From NCBI GenBank assembly GCA_928212115.1, contig CAKMRJ010001112.1, positions 406,482,404 through 406,546,403 of the forward strand: a stretch of 64,000 bases of DNA. The letters run 5' to 3'. This document shows, piece by piece, positions 1 through 11,627 of the stretch. Origin of the DNA: Lactuca virosa. Taxonomy: Eukaryota; Streptophyta; Magnoliopsida; Asterales; Asteraceae. Below the pieces are notes generated by a model. The model ran no database searches and was not told where the DNA came from. It saw only the letters and a list, made by a program, of their open reading frames with translations. Made by a program: the position numbers and the translations under genes. Positions within the stretch are counted from its first letter, which is position 1, and every line of letters begins with the position of its first letter.

Positions 1-1508
1 CTCAAAACAATCCAAAATACCCAAAATACCCCTAGGTCAACTTGGTCAAAGTCAAAGTCAAGGTCAAAGTCAACACCCAACCGAGCCAACCCGACCGAGT
101 CGACTTAGCCGAGTATGCTTGGCGTACTCTTCTGTAAGTGGGGTGTACTCCGTGTTTAACTAACTTATAAGGCGCTGACCGCGTACACGTAGCGTACCTC
201 CAGGTACGCCCAACGTACGATGCCCAGTCCCAAAACTTCACTAAGAGCTTATTTAATTAAGCTCTTCCGTCCAAAACTCAGTTTCAAGCCCAAAATGATG
301 TCCTAAGTCATAAAGTTTCCAACTTTATGACTTTGCATGGCTATAAAGTGCTTAATGTCCAAAACCCTATGTTCTTAACCCAGTAAGACCATCTAACACA
401 TGCATGGGTTACAATACAACACTCAAGATCATATTTTTATGGTTCATAATAGCTCCATAATGGATAAAGTTTCCAACTTTATCCATTAGAATGGTCCCAA
501 CTAACAAGATCTAGTCTTTAAGTCTCAAAAGGACCCAACAAGTGCATATTTTCAACTTAATCCATTAAGTCCAAGTCTCTCTAACCTTCAGATCTGAATC
601 AAAATGATGTTTAGATGGATAAAGTTTCCAACTTTATCCATAACAAGGTCACAAACTTTCAAGATCTAAACTTTATGCACTTAAAGTGACCAAAAGCTCA
701 TAACACCCAAAACTAGCTAGATCTAACAATATCATTACCAAGATTAAAACTTTATACCTCTAGAAGAAAGATCAAGGTGAACAAAGTCTGGATCTACAAG
801 CTCCAATGCAACCAACACTTTTTCAATGAGTTTCTTCTTCTTCAAGGTGCACCAAGAACACTCCAAAGCACTTAAAAAGACCTTTTTTTTGCTCACAAAG
901 CTTAATCTAGGGTTAGGTTTTCAAGAGAGGGTGTTGGAGAGGTGGAGGCTGAGAATGGAATGGGTTTGTGGGAGTTAAGGAGCTTAAATAGGGCTCAAAC
1001 CACGAAAATAGGGTTTGGGCACTGATCGCGTACCCCATGCGTACTCAATTTACGCCCAATGTACTAGGGATGCCACAGTACGCCCAACGTACATGTTGAG
1101 TATGCCCATCATACTAGGGATGCCCTAGTACGCCCTACGTACTCCCCGTACGCCATGCGTACGCAGCTGACCCAGAAATCACCTAACTTCAAACGGTCGT
1201 AACTTCTTCGTTCCAACTCCGTTTTCGACGTTCTTTATATCTACGGAAAGGTATTGAAAAGCTCTACAACATCATCTAACTATCTTGGAATAAGAACTTC
1301 TCGAACAAAAATCCATATTTCATGCAAGAACCCGGCCTACGACTTTTCCCTTTCTACCTTTCGGCTCAAAACACAATTCAATGGTAAAATCTCTTAACTA
1401 ACATTACCTCCTTCCACAAGGACTAAACTTTGCCTCCTCAAGGCCCAAAGCCTTATACAATTGACTTCTGGCCCACGGCCCAAAAATGACAGGAAACAAG
1501 ATGTTACG
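1..1508 (-). repeat. Degenerate Ty3/gypsy LTR fragment, cut by the window edge
   Basis: Read on the minus strand this resembles the other Tekay-like LTRs here: it starts near 1507 with GTAAC (a decayed TGTAAC end) and carries the shared block ATATAAAGAACGTCGAAAAC (about 1195-1245) followed by GAAGAAGTTA. Many GTACGC/GCGTAC words lie at 1025-1165, as in the U3 region of the gypsy LTR at 21643. Four 'aagtttccaactttat' words recur at 315-620. Open frames here are short and unsupported. The other end is outside the window. Confidence 0.6.
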
Positions 1509-1566
1509 TTAGTAAATATTAAGGTGATATTCTCTATATTGTTAGAAGTTATACCAAGTAGTATAA

Positions 1567-1615
1567 TAATTGATATTATTATTTATTATTATTATTATTA
1601 TTATATATACGTGTA
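1567..1615. repeat. (ATT)n microsatellite
   Basis: Run of TTATTATTATT units in AT-rich DNA, followed by a short GTGTATGTGTGTGTG tract. No gene is seen between 1509 and 1765. Confidence 0.8.
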
Positions 1616-1765
1616 TGTGTGTGTGATATTTTGATATTATAAAAAATTAAACTTTGTTGTACGAATGAAGTTTTCATATATCAAATATTTGATTATAATT
1701 TACTTAAATTGATAATGGATTTCAATTTCTATTCGGTTATCATGTAAATTTTATATATTAATATA

Positions 1766-1800
1766 CTAGTTGTAATACCCGTATGTTATACGGGTTGGAT
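1766..1800 (-). mobile_element. Helitron-like 3' terminus
   Basis: On the minus strand a perfect 7-bp stem CCCGTAT/ATACGGG (1778-1784 with 1788-1794, loop of 3) is followed 8 bases later by CTAG (1766-1769) and then T. That is the known Helitron 3' signature: short GC-rich hairpin, CTRR, insertion before T. The element would extend to the right, but I cannot place its TC start or find Rep/helicase coding. Confidence 0.6.
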
Positions 1801-2962
1801 AAAACAAAAAAAATTAAACATGAAGGTTTAAACAAAAATTTATTTAAATTTTAAATTTTAAATTTTAAATTTTAAATTTGAATTTAAAAGGAAACATATT
1901 AAATACTATATGAGTTGTAATATTGAAATTTATTGGTTATTTTCAATTAAAGCAATTATTAATTGATGTGTAAATATAATGTGTTAATTAAGAAAAGATA
2001 AAAAAAATGAGAAAATGACAAATGGAAAAAACATTATCAAAAATACCAAAAAATGACATGTGTCCAAGTTAATGAGAGAGTGACATGTGACAAAATTATT
2101 TTCATTTATTAGGAAGGATTATTTTTTGATAGCATTTTATATTACATATGAAAACCGAATTAAACATAATATGGAAAGTGTTTTGCGAATAAACATTTAT
2201 ATGCAAATTCAATGAAAAAAAATTATAAAAGTAGTGTAAACCAAAAGTACTGTTAAGAAAAATTATATTGGTTAACATGTTTGACGTCACAAATAAAAAG
2301 AAAAAAAAAATATGGTTATAGTTAGTATTTGTTATGTGTATTTTTATAAGGTGATTTTTACTCAGAACCAAACTGGAAAAAAAGGTATATCATATACACA
2401 CAATTTAATATTTATTTGTAATTTTAAAATAAAGCGGATATAATCGAATGATAAATTTTTTATAGATCTAATTATAAAAAGACAATTTTTTACTAATTAT
2501 AAAATTCCTATATACCTTCAAAATCTATATATCTAATTATAAAAGAGATCATTTTTTTTACTTAATTGATTCATTGAAATATGATAATTATAATGATTAC
2601 ATGGTTTTATCTTTAAATATAAAACTTAAACTGAAATATTAAATTAACCAAAAAAACTATTTTATATACTAATAAATTTTTTCGAAAGAGGTGGTTTTTC
2701 AATTAATTAAAATAATAAAAGTTTAAATATAAAATTTAAATCATAATTATATCGATTATAAAAAGAGACATTTTTTTTCTTAAACCTTATATGTATTTGA
2801 AAATTTTCATGACTTTTCACCTTACTACTACAATTCAAAAGAGTTTTGATAATTAATTGATTCACTGAAATTTAATGGTAATTGTATAGATTATAATTGT
2901 TAATCTTTAAATATAAAACTTAAATTTATTTTCTAAATTAACAAAAAAAAGTTTATTAAAAG
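1801..2962. other. AT-rich non-coding DNA, possible Helitron body
   Basis: No supported gene. The stretch is very AT-rich, with repeated (AATTTTA)n words near 1845-1880 and several copies of 'ataattataaaaagagaca' (about 2515-2775). The pattern continues beyond the solo LTR at 2963-4930, which interrupts it. Confidence 0.5.
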
Positions 2963-4930
2963 TGTAACATCTAGTTTCAGGATGTATCTTATTTTGGGAT
3001 TTTGGATCGCAATTTGATCATGTAAAGGCTTTGGGATTCAAGAGAATAGAGTGTAGACCCTATTTGATGATGATAATGATGTTGGAAAAGTGATTTAAAC
3101 CTTGATTTGTACTTTGGAGCTGAAGGGGTAAAATGGAAAAAGTAATATTTCAGACTTTTTGCATGGATTATGGTTTTAGTTCGGCATGTGTTAAGCCAAA
3201 AGTAACTAGATAGAATTGTAAGGTTCGTCTATACTTTTTTGTGCATATAAAGAACGTCGAAAACAGAGTTGAAGCGAAAAAGTTATAATTGTTTGAAGTT
3301 GAATTGGAAATTGGGAATTTTGTCCTACGTTGAGAGTAGGAAAGTCCCTATGCTGAGTGTAGGTGTTGAATTCTGGACGCGAGTTTAATGACCTACGCTA
3401 AGCGTAGGTTATGTTACGTTGAGTGTAGTCGCTGCAAATCAAAACCCTAACCCTAAGGTTTTGAGCCATATTTAAGGGATCTAACTTCTTGGGATCATTA
3501 TGACCAACCTCCATCACTTCATATCGTTACTTTGAAACCCTAACCACCAATTGCGAGTTTTGGAGTTTTTAGAGAGTTTTGTGTGCTCTTTGAAGGAAGA
3601 AAATGTTTGTAGAACCAAGTGGGAAGCTTCAAGGTGTGTAGATCTGGGATTTGCAAGCCAACATATATCTCTGGAGGTATAAAGCTTTCATCTTGATGCT
3701 TGTACATGTTAGATCCAGTATGGTTGTGAGTTTTATGCTTTTGTCCCCATAATCTTGGTCCTTGTGAGTATGAGTTACTCTAGACCATTTAAATGCCTCC
3801 TTCCGATATTTTTGAGGTTATAGAGTCATAATAATGAGATCTTGGGCACTCTCATCCATCAATGCATGAGTTCTTGAGCAAAATGTGACAATATAGACTT
3901 AGAGTTTGGTTTTGTGCTCTTCTTGGCCATGAAAAGGGATAAAGTCAAAGACTTTATCTATAAAGACATTAATTTAGATCAGATCTGGAAGTTTGAGGGT
4001 TTGGCTTGCTGTATTAGGAGCTTAATAGAAGTTTTTGGGAAATAGGGGCTCTACGCTGAGCGTAGCCTTCTGTACACTAAGCGTAGCTCTATGCTGAGTG
4101 TAAGTCAACTGAGGGTTGCCCGTTGACTTTTTGATCGATTTGACTTTTGGTCAAGCATGTTGGGACTTAGTGTAGGAATGGCAAAATGATATTTTGCCCC
4201 AAAAAGGTTTAGTTGTGAGCCTAGACCTTTTAAGAGTTGGTTATTACCTTAATTGTTAATTATGGTTTTATTGTGTATGTTTAGCAAGAGGAGACTTGTT
4301 ATCATCGGTTCGAGTGTGTGGTTTATCTTGTCTTCAGGATTCAGGTGTTTCTTCTCACCATACTACCTAGGATGTTATTTGTCTTTATGATACTTGCATG
4401 GAAGACCAGGTGGTGGCCCCTAACATATGTATGAAAGACCAGGTGGTGGCTCCTAGCAATTGTATGCAAGACCAGGGTCTGGCCCCGACATATGTAGGAT
4501 GCTAGTTTTCTTTGTGATGCTCGCATGGAAGACCAGGAGGTAACTCTTGTCACTTAGATGTAAAACCATGGTTGGCTCCTGACATGGCAAGGAAAGACCA
4601 TGATTCGGCTCATGACTGATAGTGATTGTAAGACTATGGTTGATATATAACATTGCCTATCCTATGTATGGTATGCGGTATTTTGGGGAACTCACTAAGC
4701 TTTGTGCTTACGGTTTTTGGTTTAAACATTTTCAGGTACTTCCAGTTCAAAAGAAAGAAGGGCCCGACTTGAGTACACAACATCCCATGATGACTTTTTC
4801 CGCACTGATTGTTATTGTTTTATTCTGATGTTTAAAAGATACATTTTACCCTGATTGATTTTGGAACAAATAGTTGTATGGATTTGATGGTTTTAAACGG
4901 AATTTTTATCGGTATCTTTGGGACGTTACA
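2963..4930 (+). mobile_element. Solo LTR of a Tekay-like Ty3/gypsy element
   Basis: Begins TGTAACATC and ends GACGTTACA. It is flanked by AAAG on both sides (2959-2962 and 4931-4934; AAAAG if one terminal A is shared), consistent with a target duplication. No internal region, primer site or second LTR is present, so it looks like the product of LTR-LTR recombination. Inside are the shared block TATAAAGAACGTCGAAAACA (about 3247), odd palindromes CCTACGCT-A-AGCGTAGG (3392-3408) and CTACGCT-G-AGCGTAG (4051-4065), a decayed tandem repeat (4392-4625), and near the 3' end CTCACTAAG then TTTCAGGTA, a layout shared with the LTR at 21643. Confidence 0.8.
4392..4625 (+). repeat. Decayed tandem repeat inside the solo LTR
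   Basis: Five or six diverged units of about 45 bp, each built on 'gAAGACCAgGTGGTGGCYCC..aca'. Frames crossing it are repeat artefacts. The position, just upstream of CTCACTAAG, matches tandem repeats in the two other LTR families of the window. Confidence 0.7.
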
Positions 4931-5265
4931 AAAGCTATTTTAATAATAATATTTCTTTTTTTCAGAAAAGATAGTTGCTTGAATATTTAAAAATAATTTA
5001 ATTTTAAATATAATGTTAAATATAAAAATGAAATCCAAAATATCAAAATTTACACACAACTTACAAATAGATTACATTTAATTATTACAAAAAATATGTA
5101 AATAAATTGATTAATTATTGATAGTTAAAAATTGCTATAAATAAAAAAATAAATTTATTTTTATTTTTATTTGGAACTTACAGACATCGGCTATTGAAAT
5201 CGGTGTTTTTATACATGTATATTTTTATCATATTATATGAAATAATTAAAATATGTTATAACAAC
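4931..5265. other. AT-rich non-coding DNA
   Basis: No gene or structured repeat seen. It continues the sequence interrupted by the solo LTR. Confidence 0.5.
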
Positions 5266-6183
5266 TTAGGTGTTGTTTGTTTTTTGCCTGCAGATCTTCT
5301 TGGCCTCTTCTGTCCGCGCCTCGCAGGCTACGCGCAGACATTAGGCTTCGCATATTGTTTGTTTTTTTGAAGACTGCAGACCTAAAAAGATCTGCGCGTC
5401 CTCTTCTCGGTGCAGACGTGGATCAGAGTCTTCTAACATCTTCTAAGCTTAAAAATTCACATATATCTTTGTTTTTTGTTTTTTTAACTTAGATTTATTC
5501 CAACTTTATCTATGATAAACAATTTGGAAAAAAATTGTAATACTTCAAGAAAAAAGGTTTGACGACAAAAACATGACATTTGTGACAACTTTATAAATAA
5601 AAATTTAATTACAATAATGGTCGTTAGAACTGTTTATATAGATATAAAAAATTCTAATATTATCTTTTATTTTTTTGAGCCAAATTTTATAAAACATTAT
5701 ATAATGAAGTATCATTCATTTCTTGGGAAAAATATTTATAGCAAGTTTTTAATTGATTTAATTGAAAAGGTAAAATGGAAATTTTCATTTTAAAATCGAA
5801 GTTTATTTCCATCCATTTTATGTGTCAAATTCTTTGATCCTTGATTATAATGTTTATATATAACTTTGCAACCAAAACATGTTGGCTTTTATCAAATACA
5901 TACATTAATTCGTATAATTTTATTTTCACTTTTATACAATAATACATAAAAGTGGATCTATATTTGTTAATCGGCTATAATAAAGTCATAAAATTATTGA
6001 AAAATCTTTTAATTTTTAAAAAAATCAGTTTATTTAGATTTTAGCAGCCCGCAGATGTTAAAAAACAATCAGTCTTCTTCTTTCAGACTGCAGACGTTTG
6101 GTCCACCTCTTCTACTGCAGAGCTCTGCAGATGTGGTCTGCAGACTACATACATTTTGCTTCAGAAAAACAAACAACACCTTA
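5266..6183. mobile_element. PIF/Harbinger-like non-autonomous DNA transposon
   Basis: Terminal inverted repeats GGTGTTGTTTGTTTTT (from 5269) and AAAACAAACAACACC (ending 6180) are flanked by TTA on both sides (5266-5268 and 6181-6183). A 3-bp TTA/TAA duplication with GG-starting TIRs is typical of PIF/Harbinger and Tourist-like elements. CTGCAGA and GCAGAC words cluster subterminally at both ends. The 912-bp interior is AT-rich and encodes no transposase, so mobility would depend on an enzyme supplied in trans. Confidence 0.85.
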
Positions 6184-6524
6184 GTGTAAACAAGTATTAA
6201 CTTATTTTTAATACCATATAGTATCAAAACTTAATTATATTATTATATTTTATGTAATATATTTGCTATAGTTTAAACAATTATTAACTTATTTTTAACA
6301 TCATATACATATCAAAATTTAATTATATTATTATATTTTATGTAATATATTTACTATCCTTTAAATCAACATTTGCGCAAGCCAGAATTCTCCTAATATG
6401 CATAATGTAACAACTCCGGTCTCTTAGGCAACAAAACCATTTGGGCCAAAATTTGTTGTTGGATATGTTGGCAATGTTGCCATGAATCCAAAATCCATGA
6501 ATCTCCAATAAAGAATAAGGAACC
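6184..6524 (+). promoter_or_regulatory. Upstream region of the TRM10-like gene
   Basis: AT-rich 341-bp interval between the Harbinger-like element and the first ATG of the gene's open frame. It contains an imperfect direct repeat, 'attatattattatattttatgtaatatatt', at about 6235-6265 and 6322-6352. I cannot place a TATA box or start site. Confidence 0.3.
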
Positions 6525-6596
6525 ATGTTCACTCTAAACAATCTATTAACCTCAGGGCTCTTTAACCGGCAAAACTACCAAGTTAAAATCGCAAGA

Positions 6597-7861
6597 ATGG
6601 ATGCCATCGCCGCCGACGACCAAAATCTTGTTGTCAACCACTCCAGCGATAGCGCAAGCCACCTTTCTCCACCACCACAACCATTATCTAAAAACGCACA
6701 GAAGAAGCTATTAAAGCAACAGAGATTTGAAGCCAAAAAAGCAGAGAAAAAAGCCGCCATTAAAGAGGAGAAGAAACGACAGGGTGAGAGGAAACGGAAA
6801 GAATGGGAAGAAAAGCTCTCGAATTTATCAGAAGAAGAGAAATTGAAGATGATAGAGACAAGAAAAGGGATGAGGAAAGAGAGAATGGACCAGAGGACGG
6901 AGGAAAGAGAGAGCAAAGCCCTCAGGCTATCGGAGGCTAAGAAACACGGGCAGAACATCGTTATTGACCTTGAATTCTCCGATCTCATGGCTCCTAATGA
7001 GATTCATAGCCTCGTTAAACAGGTAATTCAAGTTTACCATTTCATATGGCTGTTTATAAATGTCATTCTCTCACTAAAGTTGCTAATTTGCATCTCCTAT
7101 TGTTGTTGGTTTTGGTAGCAATTATCTTGAACTAAAACTTTCTTGTGTGGATGACTTATTGACATTTAAATACAGATAATGTATTGCTATGCTGTGAATG
7201 GAAGAAGTGTAATCCCATCTCATCTCTGGTTGACTGGGTACGAGGGCGAAATTGGAAATCAATTACAAAAGATCCCGGGATTTGATAAATGGATAATTGA
7301 GAAAGATAATGGTCCATATATCAATACATTTGAAACTCAAAAGGAGCATTTGGTGTATCTAACAGCAGATTCTGAAGCTATGCTCGATGAATTAGATCCA
7401 AAGAAAATCTATATTGTAGGTGGGCTTGTTGATAGAAATAGATGGAAAGGGATAACCATGAAGAAAGCTTTAGATCAAGGAATTCAAACAGCAAAACTCC
7501 CCATTGGCAACTACCTCAAGATGTCTGGTTCTCAGGTATATTGATGATTTTGGTTTGTAGAATGTTTTTTATAATGGAATTTCCATTTAATTAAAACTAT
7601 TCGTTACCCTAGAATTGGCAAATTGGATTTGGTCTAATAAATTGTTTGTGTCTCTAAATCTAGGTCCTTACAGTAAATCAAGTGATGGAAATACTTCTCA
7701 AATACTTGGAAACTAAAGACTGGAAAGCTTCATTCTTCCATGTGATTCCTCAAAGGAAAAGATGTGAAACTGAAGCACAAGGGTCCCACGAAGAAGAAGC
7801 TGAAGAGGAAGAGGAAGAGAAATTTGATCAAGAGATTAAAAGGCAATGCATTGAAACATAG
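6597..7861 (+). CDS. TRM10: tRNA (guanine(9)-N1)-methyltransferase, TRM10 family
   Basis: Three exons with GT-AG introns: 6597-7022, 7176-7535 and 7664-7861; the introns (7023-7175 and 7536-7663) are both phase 0. The product is 327 residues. An in-frame upstream ATG at 6525 would add 24 residues; I prefer 6597 because the added stretch resembles nothing in the family, but the sequence does not decide it. TRM10 enzymes are SAM-dependent SPOUT methyltransferases that methylate N1 of purine 9 in tRNA. Visible: a lysine/glutamate-rich basic region (about residues 32-110), then the SPOUT core with IVIDLEFSDL (121-130), YLTADSE (203-209), the hallmark VGGLVDRN with the conserved Asp (223-230) and KLPIGNY (249-255), and a charged EEEAEEEEEEKF tail. 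Length and motif order fit an intact gene. It converges on the NF-YB gene, with 495 bp between stop codons. Confidence 0.93.
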
Positions 7862-8356
7862 GTAGCTTTTCGCTTTAGGGGGTAGCGTTCTATTGTAACT
7901 TATTAATACTTTTGTTGTTTTCATATTTTGATTTTGTGTTCGAAGTTACAAATTGGTTTTGAAGCCTTCTATTGCAGATATTTACCTAAATTTGGGGTAA
8001 TAAACAGCTAGATGAACTAATAATGCATTTGTAAAAGCGAATGTTAACCCATAATTCGATAAAACATTTAAACCTTAAATCTGGAGATTATGTTTCAACA
8101 TATAGTGCCCATTATAGGTTATATTTCATTTTATTTGCTTTCAGATCCATTCTATAATACCAAACAGACAATTAAAAATCTTATAAAGGAAAGCAGATTA
8201 CCACTACTTAATGAGCATGTTAACCGTTTTACATGCCTTTCCAAAGTGACCCAATGTAATTTTGTTTCACCATGAACAAAAAAAGAAAAAAAGGAAAAGA
8301 AAAAAAGAAGCAACAACAAACCACATGCATCATAATCTCATCATCACCACCATTTC
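7862..8356. other. Intergenic, between two convergent genes
   Basis: Holds the 3' ends of the TRM10-like gene and, on the other strand, the NF-YB gene. The short frame at 8090-8275 has no support. A purine-rich run (about 8278-8312) lies just downstream of the NF-YB stop. Confidence 0.6.
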
Positions 8357-11084
8357 TCACTCTTTACACTGAGCATACGGTTCAAAACCTGCAACAGTAG
8401 CTGCTCCAGAAGGCCCACCACTTGATGGGTCCTTTAAGAACCCACCAATGCTAGCAGGACCAAAGAACCCATTATGATGATGACCCATATGAAACCCATG
8501 CACAAAAGGACCCATCCCATATGGACCCGGGTCAGCGGTTCGTTTAATCAGTGGGTCACCCCTTATGGACCCACGTTCACCACCATCAAACTCACGGTAG
8601 CGGTGGAGATACACAGTCAGTGGCTCGATGTAATCATCAAACCCTAATTTGCTCATGGCCCACAAGACATCTTCAGCTGTGATGGTCTTTCTTTGCTCAC
8701 GTTGGCATCGGTCATTGGCTTCACCAGTGACAAAGCTTATGTATTCGGATACGCATTCTTGGATTGTTTCTTTTGCATCATCGGAGATTTTGGCGTGTGG
8801 TGGGAGGATTTTTCGCATGATTCGGATCACGTTTGCTATTGGCATGAAGCGGTCTTGTTCTCGGACTGTGCATTCGTTGTCATCTGTGGATGTGTTGTTG
8901 GTGGTGTTGGAGATTTCGGGGAGCTTGAGCTTCATGTCCGGTTGTTGCATCCCTGTAGAGTAGGTAGTGTGACAAGTTTACAGATTAGACAGGAGGTGAG
9001 AATTCATAAGAGAACGTGAACATGTCTGATTAAACAAAACAGGTGGTGAGAATCCATAAGAGATACATCGGATTAGACAGAATAGACGGGAGGTGAGAAT
9101 CAATATATTGTAGAGGCCAAGTCAACTTCATCTTTGTTAAGATGGAGACATAATTTACCTTCATATTTTGGTTGCAACGGGTGAATATAACCTTCTCATC
9201 ATTTGTAAGTAATATAACAAATGTGATAAATCAATTAAAGATAATGATGGTTGATGGGTTCGATGGGTTTCTATGAGAAGCAAGAAATTTAGAATAATGT
9301 AAAAGGAAACATGGAAAAAAATATATGTAAGTGAAAATACAAAAAAACGTACACAACCTATTATCCAGCTATATTCGAAACAAAACCCATATATTATTTT
9401 GTTGTTTACAGAAAAACACACATTATTTTTACCTATTGATTTTATCTATATTTTCGGAAAAAACCTATTAATCGGTTAAGTCGACAATTGTGGATGATGA
9501 CATGGGTGGTCCATGTCATCATCTGACATTTATCACGTATCTAGAAGAAAAACTTAGTAGAAATATAATGTGACTGATGACATGTTCGATAATCGAGTTA
9601 TACATTTCGATATGTTATAAGAGTCCAAAGGATGTCATGGACCATCCATGTCATCAGTCACATTACTACCACGTCACTTATATCAAACTGATTAATAGTT
9701 TTTTTTTTTTTTTTTTTTTACCAAAAATGGATAAAATCAACTAGTAAACGATAATGTCTTTTTTTGAACAAGAAAATAATATAAAAATCAAGATGGTATT
9801 GAAGAAACCAAAAAAAGTTTGGAGACCATATCATGAAAACGGGCTATAGCTAGGCAGTGACATTTTTTTTTATTTATTTATATTATTTATTTATTTATTT
9901 AAGAAAAGAGCTGGCAATGTGCTTTGGTAAATACACCAACAGATCGAGTATAAGTGAATTTACAAAGTGTTGTGTTCAATAAGGTGAAAACTATCTATAA
10001 ATACAAAACTAGCTATAATTTTATTGACATCCGTCGTCAAATTCAAGATTTGAAGAAACTAAATTGAGTTTAGATACCATATCATTAATGAAATGTCCCT
10101 GAGATGTAAACTTATAAAGTATTATGTTTTTTGAAGTGAACATACTTACATTTTAGAGGAGGGAAATTAACATTCTTTCCAATACTTGATTAAAACATCA
10201 AATAATAGATTACTATCATTTGGTCAATTGTTAAAAGTCGAGAAATTTCGAAATGTTACAATGTAAAATCATATTAAATTATTAATACCAAGTCCTCTCT
10301 TACAGATTAAAAATAAGCATGGATTAAAATGGAGAAAAGCAAAAGGAGGTTGAAAGTTGAAAGTGGAAGGAGGCAAAGTGTGCAAATGTGACAGATTCGT
10401 GGTGTCAATATGAAAGACAGATAATCTTGCATGCATGCCACTTGTTCTACACTATTTGTCTTCTGCAATTAGCACATTTCACAGACTCAAGAAGTAACGA
10501 AGAACAGATCAAACAGACTTAATTCCATGGCCGATGAACAACAATACTTGCTCATAACACCTTAAAAACTTCAAACACACCCATCACCAATCCATATTAT
10601 ATATTATCTCTCATTAACACGATCCCCCAATTTATTTCTCGTTTGAAAAGTTCATTTTGTTTACTCGAAACAAAATGTTAATCCAGGGTATCTTAGTTGT
10701 CTGTGAAGTAATAAAGAATGTAGACGAATCTCTGAAAGATGTCGACATTTGTATATTAATTAATCGTTCACTTTACTCACAAAACTATGAATCGAATTAT
10801 TGTCTGTAAGTTGAAGCACAACACTGAGGAATTAACGATACTTGACAAGATTGAAAGAACACATTTTGCATGCAGAAGTTAAATCAAAAACCCAATTCAA
10901 GATTTCTTGAAATGAATAAAGAAAAGACATAAGCAGGCCAATGCAGTTACAGGAAAAGAAAGATCCCCAGTAAAGTAGCAGAAACATTATATATTTATAA
11001 ATATATTTATAGAGTAAATATAGTACCAGATGTAGGGTGGATGGGGAGCCTGTGGTAGCCATGGAAACCTCCTCCACGTTCCAT
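8357..11084 (-). CDS. L1L: LEC1-type NF-YB transcription factor subunit (LEC1-LIKE / NF-YB6)
   Basis: Two exons on the minus strand: 11084-11027 (19 codons plus one base, starting MERGGGFHGYHRL) and 8952-8357. The intron 11026-8953 (2,074 bp) has donor CTG^GTACTA and acceptor CTACAG^GG; the split codon reads Gly and the frame continues into MQQPDMK, giving 217 residues. The short first exon is supported by its likeness to the MERG-type N-terminus I recall for LEC1 and L1L. NF-YB proteins pair with NF-YC through a histone fold and, with NF-YA, bind CCAAT boxes; LEC1-type members drive embryo and seed-maturation programmes. The histone-fold B domain spans about residues 50-139 (REQDRFMPIANVIRIMRKIL at its start, YISFVTGEAND in the middle). 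KISDD places Asp at residue 77, where non-LEC1 NF-YBs have Lys (KIAKD), the LEC1-class diagnostic. The C-terminus is rich in Gly, His and Pro. The intron contains a MITE. Confidence 0.93.
9419..9758. mobile_element. MITE-like inverted-repeat element in the NF-YB intron
   Basis: About 340 bp with imperfect inverted termini of roughly 60 bp: ACATTATTTTTACCTATTG on the left answers CTAGTAAACGATAATGT on the right, continuing through GATTTTATC/GATAAAATC and CTATTAATC/GATTAATAG. Each half also holds a hairpin (GATGACATGG/CCATGTCATC at about 9498-9523, and GATGTCATGG with CCATGTCATC at about 9633-9658). The target duplication is unclear and there is no coding capacity. Confidence 0.65.
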
Positions 11085-11460
11085 CTCCTTTCTCTCTCTA
11101 GAAAGCTCTCTTTCTCTCTCTAGAATTTGAAAAAAAATAGAAGCGTTGATAACAGATAGAAAAGAGAGAGAGAGAGAGAAAGAAGAGAGAGAGAGAGTGC
11201 ATGTTTTCTTAGGCAAATGTAGATGGTGGGGTGGTGGGAAAGATGAAGACACGTGGCATGGAGGCGCGGTGAACAAGAACAGTGTATTCGCCGGAGCCAC
11301 CCCTTCGCATTCACTGCGCATTTGACCGCCACCCTCTTTGGCTAATGCATGGCCACACCTACCCTTTTTGGATTTATATGCTCCACTCCTCTGTCGTTTT
11401 ACATATCCAAAAATCTCATTTTTCCAATATCAATATATATTCCATCTATGCATGCATTAC
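11085..11460 (-). promoter_or_regulatory. Putative promoter and 5' UTR of the LEC1-LIKE gene (RY motifs, G-box/ABRE)
   Basis: Upstream of the first codon are three RY-type CATGCA/TGCATG sites: 11198-11203, 11346-11351 and the overlapping palindrome ATGCATGCAT at 11448-11457. A G-box/ABRE ACACGTGGC lies at 11249-11257. A TATA-like CATATAAATC (minus strand, 11371-11380) would place transcription start near 11340. RY elements bind B3 factors (ABI3, FUS3, LEC2) and ABRE/G-boxes bind bZIPs; their combination is characteristic of seed-maturation promoters. Motif positions are seen; function is inferred. Confidence 0.5.
11161..11197. repeat. (GA)n/(CT)n microsatellite in the probable 5' UTR of the LEC1-LIKE gene
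   Basis: Two GA tracts broken by AAAGAA, read as CT repeats on the gene's sense strand; a second CT run lies at about 11091-11121. CT/GA repeats are common in plant 5' UTRs and can bind BPC/GAGA factors. Confidence 0.7.
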
Positions 11461-11627
11461 TTTTACTCTTCTTTTCATAAAAACAAGTAAGAATTAGCAA
11501 TGTGCTTGCGAATTGAGAGATTAACCATTACATTACATTATCATATCTTGATATTACAACAATCCATCTTAGAGAAAAACAATATTGATACATTATATTA
11601 ATAATGGATCAAAGCGTTTAATTAAAA

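Noticed and set aside
4622..4828. Short plus-strand ORF in the solo LTR
   Set aside because: Lies in LTR U5-like sequence shared with other LTRs; no family match.
6575..6988. Minus-strand frame over the first TRM10 exon
   Set aside because: Antisense shadow of a Lys/Glu-rich coding exon.
8649..9019. Plus-strand frames over the NF-YB exon
   Set aside because: Antisense shadows of the conserved histone-fold gene.
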